From: Austropuccinia psidii
Taxonomy: Eukaryota > Basidiomycota > Pucciniomycetes > Pucciniales > Sphaerophragmiaceae
Reading direction: 5' to 3'
NCBI GenBank assembly: GCA_023105745.1
Contig: JALGQZ010000004.1
Coordinates: 41,901,937 to 41,965,936, forward strand
DNA length: 64,000 nucleotides
Part shown: piece after piece, positions 48,280-60,814 of the stretch
Position numbering within the stretch: position 1 is the first letter of the stretch
Layout: each line of letters begins with the position of its first letter
Position numbers and translations under genes: made by a program
The notes under the pieces: generated by a model
The model's input: the letters and a program-made list of their open reading frames with translations, nothing else
Database searches by the model: none
What the model was told of the DNA's origin: nothing

Positions 48280-51200
48280 GGGAAAAGTAAAAAGGTGTGG
48301 TTTCAAAACAAAAAATGAGCCTAATACAGGCTATACAGGGTTGTGGAAACCAAAATCCCACCCTATGGGGTAAAAATCTTTAATTCTTCCAAGTGCAAGG
48401 TTGAGAATTCCCCCTACACACATTTTTCAGAATAAAAAGGGCCTGTTCTCTGAGCCAAAGAGGAATCCCCATCCTGCTCTTGAATTCCTACATATTATAA
48501 TTTTTACCAACAATTAAAAATTTCCGAATGTTTGTGCGCTTTGTTTACTTAGAACACAAAATTATATAAAAAACCATGCCTTGCAATAGTCCAAGATATG
48601 CTCTACTTGAGCGATTGGGTGGAGGGTTTGGATATATAAGATTACCTGGTTTCCCTGTTAGTTATTGATATCATAGCTTTCAACCAGGGGGTTTTGATTG
48701 AAATAATTCAGGAGATTAAAAGTCTCCTGATTTCTAAACTATTTTGAGACAGTCTGAATGAGATAGTCATCTTTAGTGGTGCCTGTTTGCACCATAATAG
48801 CATGGAACTGATGAGAGAAATGCTCAATTATTTATTGACTGCAAGTAGTTGGCACCCTGAGTTGCTTGAATATACCCTTTCAGTACTTTGGGTTGAGGAA
48901 TGAGGATATCAACAAATTGCTGTTGATGAGCTTTATTTCTTAGTAATTATCCAGATACTAATGATCAGAATAAAATACATGCCTCCACGAATGAGCAATC
49001 ACTTTCACATAATGAACAATTTGATTTAGCATAACATGATAGTAGGGTAGGATGAGGTGTTTGGTTGGAATTTTGGACTGCAATATGCTACAAGACTATT
49101 TGAACATGGAAAAAACTGGTTCCATGTACTCAATTTCACGCCATTATTTGTCGTTCAGCTTTTACTTAGATTCCAGGGACTTATTAGTATAAATTTGGAT
49201 GAAAAGTTTTAATTTTTGAGCCCTCCAGCTTTGCATAAGGAAATAATTCAATTGCATTATTGGAATTCTTATTGGTAAGAGCTTGGTATCGTGTGTTTTA
49301 TTGTGTGCTTGAATAAATAGCTTTATCTGTTCAGTTGAGCCTAGGATGTGATATAACAGGTCTCTGAGCTGTTTGAAAATAGTTTGATTTCCTTTGAAAG
49401 TAACCCTCTGTTAATGAGTTAATGTACAAAATCAACAAAATGAAGTCACTGACCAGGGGGTCGAACCACAGAGGCGAGTTCTACAGTATCATCCTCATTA
49501 GGTAGATCATAGATGTCAGGGTCAATTAAGCTAAGAGTGGGGGCTCTATCTTGAGTTTCCAAGGTCTGCTGATTGAAGGTTCATGACATTTGGCGCTTTT
49601 GTCCCAGAACATTTTTTTGGTTGATCTTAAAAATAGTCACTGAAAGTGCTTATACATATTAGGCATAGGAAAGGTCTTATTGATAATGTATGACTGAATA
49701 CAACTAAAATTTAATATTAAAATTATTCAGGGTAGTTTCACTGTCACTCTCTTAAATGGGTCCTTTTCAAAATAAAGGTAGTAATCAAAAAACTTGTAAT
49801 ATTCATCTTTTAGCTCACCCATGTAGAGAAAAAAATCCTTTTCAACTAAGTTCAGGATTTGACATGCACACCAGTTGAAGTTGTCCTCTTTGTGCCATTG
49901 AATATCGATCCCCGTAAACTTCCTTTTGAGAAATCAGAACATTGACATGTTGCGTTCAGCATTATTTCCTGTGATGTTGTATATTTTTTTAATGATTCAT
50001 ATCTCAGCTAACTACTCTCAAAAGGTCCAATCCAAAGCCTTCCTTCTATGAGGCCCCATAATGGTATTTTCATTTATGAAAATTATCCATGAATAATCAC
50101 TATCAAGCAAGAAACCAGCATCTTGCAAAATGGGTAGTACAAAGGATTGACGCATTGGATTACTACAGCCAAGTAGCTTTCATTTTGTTCTTTTTTAGTA
50201 TAACAGTTAATTATGGCAAAGATACTTCTATCAGATGGAAGTTGATTAAGGTCTTTGAGAAATTTGCTCTTTGCATTTTAATATAGCTGAGAGGCCATGC
50301 TGGCCAAAACACTTCGTTTTGGATATTGAAAGGAAGGGGCTAGGAAAGTCAAAAATTGCAGACGCGGGTGATTCAAAAATTGAAAAAGACACCCGAATTT
50401 CCACAAGGATCTTTACCAGGTCCTTCATAATGGATTCCTATTCTTCAGAAGCCAAATTTTCACCAAGATTGGGGATGAATGACCCAGAAGCCCTTGACAC
50501 ACAGGAATTGAAGCTACCACAGAATCTTGGCCAATTCCCTTTCAGGTTTAAATCATTATACCCAAGGACTGCCAAGGTGACGCTACATGATATTAAGAAT
50601 TACCAAACGATCGGCTTTTTGGATAATTTTTCCTCCACAAGAAGCACCTTAAACGCCAAAATTTGTAGCTATATTTGAACTTCTCTTTTGCCTCATTCAA
50701 CTCACCTTTGTCACTTAGCTTTAAGATTTGGAATGTAAATACCATAAAATTAATACAACAGCTCATGACAACAAAATTGGGAATTCTTGCTTCAAAATCA
50801 TCATAAATGATAGATTGAAGAAGTCGTTTTTTGATGTTTTTCTTGAGAATTTTTGAAGGTATTAGATCTTCCAAAGATGAGCTAACCTCATCGATTGGAT
50901 TGTAATTATAACAACTCAATAGTGATCTTGAGCGCTCTGGTTGTTGGAATCCATCAGAATGCTTAAGCTACTAGACAAATTTATTCTGAAGAAGTATTTG
51001 AAAATAAGTTGATGAAAGAGGGAAACTCAAGGATGTGTTATGAAAGGGAGATAAAATCAACATAAGAATTTTCTTCAATGTTGTTTCTGAGAGGTGGAAT
51101 GAGCTTTTTTTGAAGGGCAAGTATGATTTTCTTCTATATTGATTTGGACTGGCGACTTTGAATAACAGGCCTCCAACCAAGTAATGAAGTTGATCCAATT

Positions 51201-51650
51201 TGAGATTGAAATCTGAGATCTGGAGGCTCCTAGGGGGTCTATATATTCAAGAGGTCGGAAGATAGAGCAACTTGTTATACAAGAGTGATAAGTATTTGGG
51301 AGAAATAGATGATAAGGGAAATAGGTGGATGGGATGGAGATGGATTGAGAAAACTGTTTATTTGGTAAGCCGCGGCGGGTCAAGAAGATGCATAATAGTT
51401 GAATCATGGAAAATGTTTTGTTAGCCATTTCCACTTGAGACTTACAAGGGTCACAAAGAGCCCAGGAAATATTTGGGCTGGGGTAATTATGGTGGGGTTT
51501 GGGTTTGTTCAAACTGGCTGGAATAGCCAATTGGCCACCTTTGAGACAAATCATTTTTCAATATGTCAAAGTCATAATACTAGCTGTAATTGGCTTCTAA
51601 ATAGAGTAATCCGTACACTAATTTTCATAAAGATAACATATAGTAATTGA
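48280..51650 (-). pseudogene. Unclassified coding-like relic, mostly minus strand
   Basis: Minus-strand frames between about 51560 and 48700 read like a decayed protein. Pieces include SISIPSTYFPYHLFLPNTYH and SNWINFITWLEACYSKSPV (51554-51075), SIIYDDFEARIPNFVVMSC with KFWRLRCFLWRK (50919-50593), HQQQFVDILIPQPKVLKGYI (about 48850-48930) and HFSHQFHAIMVQTGTTKDDY (about 48750-48810). CpG is more frequent here than in the surrounding repeats (for example around 49460, 50145, 50365 and 51370). I do not recognise the family. A 135-codon plus-strand frame at 50271-50678 competes with the minus-strand reading in one part, so strand is uncertain. It could be a broken host gene or an unnamed transposon protein. 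Confidence 0.35.
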
Positions 51651-52379
51651 TTTTCCCCCTCATCAGTTATTTATATGTCTGATAGGGCCTTTCAAATTCA
51701 TTTCACTGAAGATTCAGCTACGTAGACAAAAAATCATTTTAATATCAAAAATGAATTTTTCAGTTTTGTTATGAAGAGTAGGTAAGATTATCTTAAAAAG
51801 ATTTCTTACATCCCCTTTCAAGAAATATAAACTTTCTTACCTGTTACATCTTCTCCAGGTACTTACTCATTTAATATCACAAAAAAGGATTTTCAAACAC
51901 AATTTAGATTAGAAAGGGATATAAAGATGAATATTGAAAGAGAGGAATTGATATTTTGATCAAAAAATAGACATAGTATAGCCAAATAATAAATTTACAC
52001 ACTTCTTAATTAGAGAAGAATTATGAAATACATGTGTTTTCAAAGTGATATTTTTCTTGAAGAAATCCACTTAATAGAAGATATGAAGACATGATTTGAA
52101 TTTCATCAAGGGGAATTGAAATATATTTTAGGTAATTTCAAGATTTTCACATGATTCATAGTCTATAAAATATTCTTAATTATGATATCTAATTTTCCTA
52201 AAAATATTGTGAAGAATTTATATAAGGAGTAATAATTGTATAATAAAATCAATAATAAAAATTGAAACTTCAAAATCATGTGTAAGTATTTTATTGTAAG
52301 AGCTCATAGATATTGATTAATAATTATGATAAAAGAAGGAGTTTATGTCTTGATAGAAATGATAAAAGAAGTGCTTACA
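51651..52379. other. AT-rich sequence, nothing recognised
   Basis: No ORF or repeat end is visible on either strand. Confidence 0.5.
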
Positions 52380-53310
52380 TATTTTGGAACTCCTTTTAGT
52401 TTGGGATTGAATAAGGCAGTCCTTGAAGGATAAAACACAGGTAAAAAGTTTTAATTTCTCAAATAATCCTGTATAAAAGGGTTCTAAGGTGTATTGTCTG
52501 CCCCTCTGAACATACGAAAAAATCCCCCTACTGAGATTGCAAGTCAATTTTTTAAGACTGGATTTTACAAATAGGGTAGAATTTTTGGAAGTCTCTATCA
52601 GACCTCATCAATAATCAGTCAAATGATAATAATAAATGATAGAAATTCAAATAAAATAATTGAAATATAAATTTGTAAATAGATCCCTTCAATTTGGATA
52701 ACCCAAATACCAGTGCAGTTTTATTTTTTTCAAGATAAGGAAATAATAATTGGGTAAATAAATAGGATATATAGTAGTACTGAGTGGTGATTTAAATTTT
52801 TCTTTTGTTGAATGTAGGTTTAAATGGAAAATAGTTTAGCTTCAGAATATATGATAATAGTAATTATATATAATTACTGTTATAATGGTTAACTAGTTGT
52901 AATTTACAGTAATATTAATAACATGATTGCTTTAACATTGATAATAATTGTGATAGTCAAGAAGTAATTAAATTTATAAGACTAATAATAGTACTATAGA
53001 TGATACAACCACTATAAGCTAAAGAAATACTGATTAAGGTTGAGAAATATGTTACTATTTATAATAGTAATAATGTATGATAATTGGGATAATAATAAGT
53101 AATAAGAGTTTCTAATAGTAGAAATTATTAAAATAATAGTATATATTTTCAATTTGATAACAATAATATGTGACTTTTTACTAATGAAAAAATATTATAA
53201 TATGAATATATTTAACTTTTAAAATATAATTATTTGACCAATATATAAATCTATAATATAGGAAGACCTACTGTTAACTAAAGCTAATTATAAATGACTT
53301 TTAGTATAAT
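52380..53310 (+). repeat. LTR-C copy 2, left part
   Basis: ttgggattgaataaggcagtccttga to gtctctatcaga matches 8680-8905, and the AT-rich continuation is loosely alike. It ends at ATAAT 53306-53310, the duplication made by the LTR-D insertion. The minus-strand ORF 52317-52547 is considered chance. Confidence 0.62.
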
Positions 53311-55496
53311 TGTAATGTTTGTCTATGAAACTCTTGATAATAGTAGCAATATCAAGAGTACTATGACTGTCCTCAGTAGAAATATATAATATAATGAAAT
53401 ATTATAACCACAAAATTAAATATAATTATTAAAAAATAACTATATAAAAAAATCAATTCAATTATTATTATAAAATATAATAATAAAATAATAATAATTA
53501 TAATAAATTATAATTATTCTATTATTGTTATAGTCACTGACAGTTATAACAATAGGAAGTGTAAAGCTCTTAATGAGACAATTACACGTGGAAAATATGA
53601 ATATTAACCAATTATAAATAATATAAATATTATTTATAAAAGAATTAAGACACACACTGTGCAGAAATAATTCTTATAGAATAAAATTCTATATAAAAAA
53701 ACTAATACTAGATAAAACAGATATAGAACTTTAGAGAAAACTTACTTATAATATTTATTTAATACAACAAGTCAAACAACAGCAGTTATTATATTACATA
53801 ATAATTATAAGTTAAAAACACGCCAAAAATCAATATTTTTGAAGATAAAACAACTTCTTATAATAAAAGATTATTATTAAAGAGTTTTTAAGAGTAATTT
53901 GTGGATTTTTAAAAGATATTTAAGATGATAATTTTATATAATAAAATTTATTATTGGTGATTACAAAAATAATCTGAATTCTATGATTTCAATTCTTTAA
54001 TTTTACTTAATAAAGAATAAAATAACTTAAGAATTACTTTAATAATAAGATTTTATATTTAATAAAACTTTACCTGCTTAAATTTCTAATATGATTGGAT
54101 TGATAATGAATGATGGACAAAAACAGTGATGAAAAAAATCTTTTTATGTCTTCAGAGCAGCTCTCATGATTCATAATGAGCATAGAGGGCGTTCTCAGGT
54201 CAAAACTGAAAAACCATGCTTAAAAATAAAGTTCTTCACCTAAGGTAACTTATTTTTAATTCTAATTTAAAGTTATCAGTGTTATTCCTAACTCCATGTA
54301 ACTTGAATCCTCATTTAAACTAATTATTTTAAGTTTTTAATATAAAGAAACTTATTTATATTAAAGTTCATCACATGAACAACTTAAAAATAGAGTTTCA
54401 AGCAGAAATCTCTTAAACTAAATTTTTGATTAATTTTTAAAGGAATTATAATTTTCTTTGAGCTTTAATTAAAAGAGTAAATTTCCAGGCAAAATACCCA
54501 GGAAATTTATTTATAAAAGATATTTAAAATTTAATTTATATATAGATAATATTAAATTGTAGGCTGTGTGAAATTTTCAAGCAAATTCATTAAGAATTGG
54601 ATCTTTAATGAATTTTTCAAGTTATTGCGATTTTTCCACATAAAATAGCAATACACACCAAACCTTAACTTTTGATAAGGTTTTAATGCTTGTAACCTTA
54701 AAGCTTTAAGCTTATTCAAGATTTTTAAGATTAATTAAGCTTTGAAAGGTCTTAAAACCTTAAATTCAAGCCTGCATATTGGGATTTACCCTTTGGCAGC
54801 TTGAAATTCCTGTCTCAATTGGGATAAAACCAGTTTAAACTTTAATGTTGGATCAAAGTCTAATCTTAAAGTTCAAATAGGGTTGAAAATCCTCCAATAC
54901 AGGTGGAAAACCTCAATTGAATCCTTGCAGATCCAAAAAGTTGGGTACCCCAGCTCTGTTTGGTCTTTTTCCCTTGTCCCACCTTTCTGTGTGGATTTTT
55001 CCCTTTTATTTATTTAAAGCCATACTATGGCCTTAAACCCTTTTAAATTGAGCTCACGCAGGATTTACATTCTGTATGGCAAATCCTTAGCCAATTCAGT
55101 AAATATACACAACACCTCAATTTTAACTAAAATCTTGGTAAGTTTGCATAAACTTTATGCAACTTTAAATTTAAGCTTATTTAAGCTTAATTTTAACAAT
55201 TTTTTAAAAATGTGAAAAAGTTGCATTAGTACTGTGAGGTTCTTAAATCTTCCAATAACATAAGAAATAAGTGTTTTTGGGTATAACACCTTATGGATGT
55301 ACCCTAGGTTATTTTTGGTGTAGAATCCAAAAATGACATAATATTTATAACTTTGTTTATCCAAATGAAAGTTATACCTATTTTCTGTTATTCTTTATTT
55401 TAAATTCAATTAAAAAGTCTGTTGAAGACCAATTTAACTGTGTATCAAGTTATTTGTGTCCTTATGGGTATGTTATACGTACCTCACAGGCTCACA
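53311..55496 (-). mobile_element. Solo LTR-D inside LTR-C
   Basis: On the minus strand it runs from TGTGAGCCTGTGAGGTACG (55496 leftwards) to GACAAACATTACA (53311), 2186 bases, with an exact ATAAT target duplication at 53306-53310 and 55497-55501. It is inverted relative to the LTR-D at 1-1807 and shares blocks with LTR-B (tggattctacac.aaaaa, cctagggta, gggtacccaactt), so LTR-B and LTR-D are sister families. Confidence 0.9.
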
Positions 55497-55501
55497 ATAA
55501 T

Positions 55502-56628
55502 ATAAGGAAATAATAATAATCTCTAGATTAACCTACTAGTCAGGGATGAATAATTATTCTTCCTCTTGTTCTATAATTATTTTCATTGAGGGAAGAGGAG
55601 AAAATGAGAGATAGAGGCCTCCTTTTACATTGTGAGAGATACCCATATGTTCTCCATGTAGAACTTTATTTTTTCCCTTGAGATAATTTTGCTGGTGGCG
55701 ATTTTGTAAATGGTGTCACATTACTGAGCTATTTTAACCTTTTGTTTAGTTCCAAATTTAAGCAGAGTTTTTTCTGCTGGTTTGGATTTTAATAACAAAA
55801 GTCAGATGAATTATCTTCTAAACTGCACTAGTCAGACTGCACAGCCTTGAGGGATCAATGGTAGTAGGTAAAATTAAAATTGAGGATGGTTTCATATTAA
55901 TGAGATATTTCACCATTTTTTTTGTAAGATTACGTAATATAAAGTGATAATGTTTGTAATATGAGGAGTGCTTTTCAAGTTGTAAGATATGATTGCTGTA
56001 ATTGCTGTGTAATTTAGAGTTTAGTGTATTTCCCTTGCATGCAGATAGTTTAGATTTGATTGGGTTGAAATTAATTATTCTGTAGCTGTGTCATGTACAT
56101 AACTCATGCATTTGGATTGAATATCCCTTATATGAGTTCCTGTATTGCTATGTAATATAAAGGTTTTAGTAGGTTTTCCATGAATTAAGTTGAATTTGAT
56201 ACTTTCAGATTATCCTTGTTTTAAATTAACTTTATTTTGTTTACTGTAACTTCTAGTAATATAAGATTTCTGATGGACTTATGGTGGAGGTAATGCTACA
56301 TTTTTACTTTTTATATGTAAGTTTGTGTTTTCTGTATGTATCAAGCTATATTAGTGGTGATTTAAAACTTATAAGTAAGCTCTCCTGTATAAATTCATGA
56401 AATTTACTTTCTTCATTATTTATTTATTCATCAAAGTCTATTGGTTATTTCTAAGCTCAATACTAAATCTTCCTTTACTAAATACTATTTATTTTATGAT
56501 TTTGATTATGTGATTATAAAAATGTCCTTTGAGTTCTGAATTACTAATTAGCCAGTTAAATCTTGATTTCAAAGCTTTCTACCTTCAAGAATTGATTGAA
56601 AATTGGCAAAAAGGTATAGAATACCCCA
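55502..56628 (+). repeat. LTR-C copy 2, right part
   Basis: Matches 9420-10250 and, across the gypsy insertion point, 20121-20371, ending ggtatagaatacccca. The alignment across 56295 shows the empty site into which the 10253-20120 gypsy element jumped in the other copy. Confidence 0.65.
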
Positions 56629-57649
56629 ATATAAATAATGAATTTTAATATTATATGTTTTATAATATTTATATTCCATAATACACAAATGAAAGATGCT
56701 TCAAGTATACTAAATATTATAAATATTGATACCAAGCAAGGCTAAATATTTAGGAAAATTAAATTTGGATATTAAATTAATTTAATTAATAACAATCAAA
56801 AATAAAAGTAGTATTACCTTTAACCAGAAAGATTTCCTCAAAAAGTATTCTTCTTGATATTATTTAAATGCCACCAGGATTATTCCATTGTTTCATGATG
56901 GATATATTAATCAATTTAAAATTCAATTAAGGCTATCTATTAGAAGGAAAGGATTTCTAATAAAAAATAGGAGAAAATATCAAAAATGGGTGATTGTTTC
57001 TTTTTCTGTTGCTCATGTTCAAATAAGGATTAATTTAGAACAATTTCTAAAAATCTTAATCTGACAAGAAGGTTATAGCCCAGGATACATTTGTTTAGAA
57101 GTTATATCACAAGAAACACCAGTAAGATTGAAATCCAACATATATGTAGCAATAATAATTATTTAATAGAATACTAACATTGGATATCTAAAAAATAGAA
57201 GAAATGAAAGGGTTTCAAAGGAAAAATTGAAGCAAGGGTTAAACACAAAGGAAATAATTGAAGGAGAAGGGATAGAGAAAAATTTATTTAATAGCTAATA
57301 TAGATTTTGATCCTGACTATAACAAATATAAAAGTCACAAGCTTCCTGTATAAGTGGGAACAGGAGACAATTGGGGTTTGAAAAGAAGTGATTCTTTCCA
57401 ACATTTAGAGGTTAGAATTGAGATAATGTGATTAGCTCAGATGAATGATTAATTTATTAAAAGATTTTCTGAAAAATGAATTTTGCTTAATTGAGATGAT
57501 ATTATTGGTCTATTTTTTTTAATTGATTGAAACTCACTTGAAAATTGAAAGATAAGAACTGTTGAGATTGAATCTGATCATGTATCTCTGTTTAACAAAA
57601 AATTCCTTTCAGTATAATAATTTAGTATCAATTGAAGTTCTATTGAGAA
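56629..57649. other. AT-rich sequence, nothing recognised
   Basis: Decayed coding-like words near 56860-57060 could not be assigned. No LTR or transposon end is visible. Confidence 0.45.
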
Positions 57650-58034
57650 AAATAGCTCATAATTCAGAAATATTAAAGCAATTCATCAATGATCTAGTGT
57701 GAATCAATAAAATCATAAACTGGGAATTATTAATAAGCCCCATAATTCCTTCCAGCTCTGACACATACTGTTGTGAGATCACCATGGCCACTGTTAAATA
57801 AGACTCTCTTTGTTTTTCCTTTAATTCCAGGTCCTGATCCCACTTATCCTTCTCAATTTTTTTTCCAATTTTGAATTTTGAATTTTTCAAATTCTCTCTG
57901 TGAAATAATTTTATTTTCCTGAAATTTCAATTAATTTTTGATTTTCTCTCTCTCAAATGAGACATCCAATCCATTTTTCCTGTTCACCTTGACTAATTTT
58001 CAACAATTATTCTTCCTTTTCCTCCTTCCATTTC

Positions 58035-59816
58035 TGTGAGCCTTAGAGGTATTTTCATATACCCAAAAGACCACAAATAATAAAACAAGATACAAATATA
58101 AATAAAATCAAATTTATTTGTATTATAAAAACAAAAATTGAAATATAAATATAAATTTATACACAAAAATGAAAATTTAATTATATTTTGAAAATAGAAT
58201 TACATTGAAATTTAAAATTGTGAAAACACAATTTTACTTGAAAAAATTAAGTAAAAATGAATTTTTAACAAGATTACTGAAATTGAAATATTTTTGGAAA
58301 AAAGTTAATTAAAAATTACCATATATTTTTATCCCACAAACAAACATATGAAGATTATTTCACCATTGGACTCCTCATAAGAAATAAGGTGGGGTCACCT
58401 CTGGGTAAAATTTCTGTAACTCAACTCTAAATAAGCTTAAATTAAGTTTTTAGTATTTTCTGTACAAAAGTTGAAAATAATAAAAACCTTGATTTAATTC
58501 ACATCACATGTGATGTTAACCATCAATTTTTGTGTTAAAATTGAGGTGTTATGTGTAGCTTTGAAGTTATGAGGAATTGAAGTATTTTCAATTGGAATGT
58601 CAAAATGTGTGTGTGTATTATATAAGTGGACTTTAATTTAAATATGAAGTATGAATTATTACAGTTGTTTACTGTAAAATCTCAATTGAATTACATATGT
58701 AAATTATAAGTAAAATACATGATGAGGAATTAAAGAAAAAATAAATTGGAAAGATTGATTCTGGGGGGGAAAGGAATCTTGACTCCAAGGGGGAGCCAGA
58801 CCCCCAAATTCCTTGCTGAAAGGCACAAGATGTCAAAATCCATGCAAAAGCTCATCACTTTTGGCCTGGAATTGAGTAACAGGGTCTATGTCTCAGTTGA
58901 TTATGAGGTTTTGTTACCAACCAGGGCAGTTTTAACTGTTTCCAAGAGGACAAAACTACCCTTAAGATGAAAAAAACATTGTAAAAACAGTTTTAACTGT
59001 GTTTTACATCTCTTACACACATTCTAAAATTCTTTTAAGGCTTAAAACCAGGTATTGCCATAGAAATGGCTGAAAATAGAAAAAAATGGCTAAAACTAGC
59101 CTTTTTTTGGTCTAGAACAGGGTTCAATGATGCCATAATTGGATTTTCTACTTTCAGATTGTTTTTCACGACTGACAATAGTAAATTTTACTTTTGGAGT
59201 AAAGATATTGGTGGCTATAAAAGAATGTCTTCTTTGCCCCAATTTTCTCTTCATGTTAGAATCTTTTCCTTTTATAATTAGTTTAAACACTGTTAAGCCA
59301 ATAAATAGAATATTTCAACCCCCATTTTTTATCATTTTAAACATTTTAACCATGTGAAAAATAACTATAAACATTTTTACCCTTGAACCACCCCACAAGT
59401 GAATTAAAGCATCTTTCAACACTGTTAACTTTGTGACTTTGTTTCCAAATTAGCTCTGGTCACTTTTGGGTGTGTTTCCTCTTTAATATTCTTCTTAAAG
59501 ACTCTGTTGTTATATTAATTTCTTTCAGTCCTTTTCTCAATTAATTCCAATTGAAATTGCTCTTGAAGAAATCTCTTTTGTAGCCTTAAATATCTCTTTT
59601 AGAGAATTTTTTTGGATAAATTTTTATTGTTGGTAAAACAATAAATCATTATAGTATTATTGTTTTGTACTTACCAAGTTAAAAACAATGAAATTGGTGT
59701 GTTTTATCTTTAAAATCTCATTTCATACCATTTTTAATCAATTTTTACCTTATACAAATTCTGAGGAAAGGAAAAGTAATTGATTTTTAATCAAAGTTTC
59801 ATATCCACACCTTAAA
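58035..59816 (+). mobile_element. Solo LTR-A inside the Myb-like relic
   Basis: 1782 bases from TGTGAGCC to CACACCTTAAA (final CA mutated to AA), with an exact ATTTC target duplication at 58030-58034 and 59817-59821. TATA box at 59215-59223. The palindrome reads atcacatgtgat at 58503-58514. Confidence 0.92.
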
Positions 59817-60814
59817 ATTTCAGATTCTCCCATTACAAGCATTCATTGAGGTGTATATCACATACTCAAATTTTTAAAATGATGTTCTGTATATATATTT
59901 ATTAAGTAACCTGAATAAATTATTAACTTTCTTGACAGGGATCAATTAAGTTAGTATATTTCTATGATAATGATCAAAGTAATGATTTGTGTGAATCACT
60001 AAAAATATTAAAATTATTAAAGAATCTTATGGAATTTCTGGTCCTTGGGAGGTTTCCTTTCTTAATTATTCCTTCATTATAATTACTGGACTCATTATCT
60101 TGCATGGAGTTACTATGTGGATCATTCTCATTATGTTGAATACCTTGTTACAATGCAGCTTTATTTAATTTTTTTTTTATATGGATCATCTAACAACACC
60201 ACTTACAGATCATAAGCTTGTTATATAGACCATTTTTAGGAAGTGAATTTGGTAACCAAAAATGGGGGACAGGTTTGAAACTTCCGTCTTGCGATTATCT
60301 GTTCTCACAGATCCCCACCACACAGGATTTCACCTGGTAAACACTCCCTCTGTTATCCTCTACCTTCCGATAGAAGACTTTGGCATACCGTTTGGTTAAA
60401 TATTTCAAAAATATCTATGTATGAATGATTCTTACAGCTTCTTCAAACAGGCTATTTTCCTTCATTCTCTCCAATTCTTGATTGATATCACCATTAGAGA
60501 AATGGTGCTCTGGTTCCTTTCTAATTCTTATTTCAATAGAATAAACCTAATGCAGAAAATATTAATTAGTATAAAAACACTTTCCATTGCATATTTATTT
60601 GGCTCACCACTTGAACATTGGTTTATTCCTGTTGTGAAAATTCATAATCAGAGCCTTCATTTTGTTCATCTAATGAGGCCAAAGGACTCACATTGGCTTT
60701 TCCCCAAACAGAAAATCCATTTCTTTGAATCAAGTACAAATAGACTCAAGATTTCTATATATTGTTTCAATACCCTTCTTGTGATCATCAGGAGTAATTA
60801 CAAATATGGGGTTT

